Part shown: in pieces, positions 5,470-5,506 of the stretch
Numbering within the stretch: position 1 is the stretch's first letter
How the letters are laid out: each line of letters begins with the position of its first letter
Assembly (NCBI GenBank): GCA_030747575.1
Contig: JASLKI010000124.1
Location: forward strand, 1-5,506
Source: Verrucomicrobiota bacterium
GTDB taxonomy: Bacteria; Verrucomicrobiota; Verrucomicrobiia; Limisphaerales; UBA1096
DNA length: 5,506 nucleotides
Direction of reading: 5' to 3'
Made by a program: the position numbers and the translations under genes
Notes under the pieces: generated by a model
What the model was told of the DNA's origin: nothing
Database searches by the model: none
Seen by the model: the letters and a program-made list of their open reading frames with translations, nothing else

Positions 5470-5506
5470 ATGAAAAGATTTGTGTTCTTGGTAATATGCA
5501 TTGCCG
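5470..5506 (+). CDS. Start of a gene with a signal-peptide-like N-terminus, truncated by the window end
   Basis: ATG at 5470-5472 begins a frame reading MKRFVFLVICIA before the window ends. Two basic residues followed by an uninterrupted hydrophobic run are typical of the start of a Sec signal peptide or a membrane anchor, so the product is probably exported or membrane-bound. The cysteine at residue 10 could be a lipobox position, but too little is visible to judge. Only 12 full codons are present, so no function can be assigned. A promoter-like sequence ends 9 bases upstream of the ATG. Confidence 0.5.
   Translation, partial: MKRFVFLVICIA

Noticed and set aside
5203..5506. Integron attC site or cassette boundary
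   Set aside because: Sequences such as GGCCAACCAAGCGCTGCA on the minus strand recall attC arms, but I could not find matching inverted core sites at a plausible distance, and no integrase is in the window.
1..5506. CRISPR array, tRNA, rRNA or transposase
   Set aside because: No regularly spaced repeats, cloverleaf sequence, ribosomal RNA segment or transposase motif was seen on either strand.

Overview
The window looks like an ordinary chromosomal segment of a GC-rich bacterium, probably from the Planctomycetota-Verrucomicrobiota-Chlamydiota side of the tree, with Verrucomicrobiota my best guess. The reasons are indirect. The IspG C-terminus reads like the long chlamydial/plant form of the enzyme, an RNase HIII gene sits in a GC-rich genome, a DUF5069 protein is present, and the isoleucyl-tRNA synthetase carries an unusual HIGT signature. 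This is inference from motifs recalled from memory; no search was run.

Layout. Bases 1-1144 (+ strand) hold the 3' end of ispG (isoprenoid MEP pathway) overlapping by one base a complete rnhC (RNase HIII). Bases 1145-2108 (- strand) hold a two-gene unit: a signal-peptide-bearing TlpA/thioredoxin-like protein, then after 4 bases a DUF5069 protein. The DUF5069 stop codon abuts the rnhC stop codon with no gap. Bases 2109-2231 are a 123-base divergent intergenic region with a candidate promoter in each direction, two copies of the palindrome TTGGCCAA about 51 bp apart, and a GC-rich hairpin that covers the likely ileS ribosome binding site. Bases 2232-5060 (+ strand) hold a complete ileS (942 aa) with catalytic, editing and zinc-binding motifs. 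Bases 5061-5506 are different in character: a possible 36-residue membrane peptide of low GC, about 267 bases with no secure gene but with repeats and hairpins, and the first 12 codons of a gene with a signal-peptide-like start.

Functionally the core is housekeeping: isoprenoid precursor synthesis, removal of RNA from RNA/DNA hybrids, a secreted thiol-disulfide protein, and tRNA charging. I do not see a clear new multi-gene system. The observations most worth a second look are the architecture of the tlpA/ileS divergent region, the secreted-thioredoxin/DUF5069 pairing, the IleRS HIGT signature, and the repeat-bearing region after ileS.
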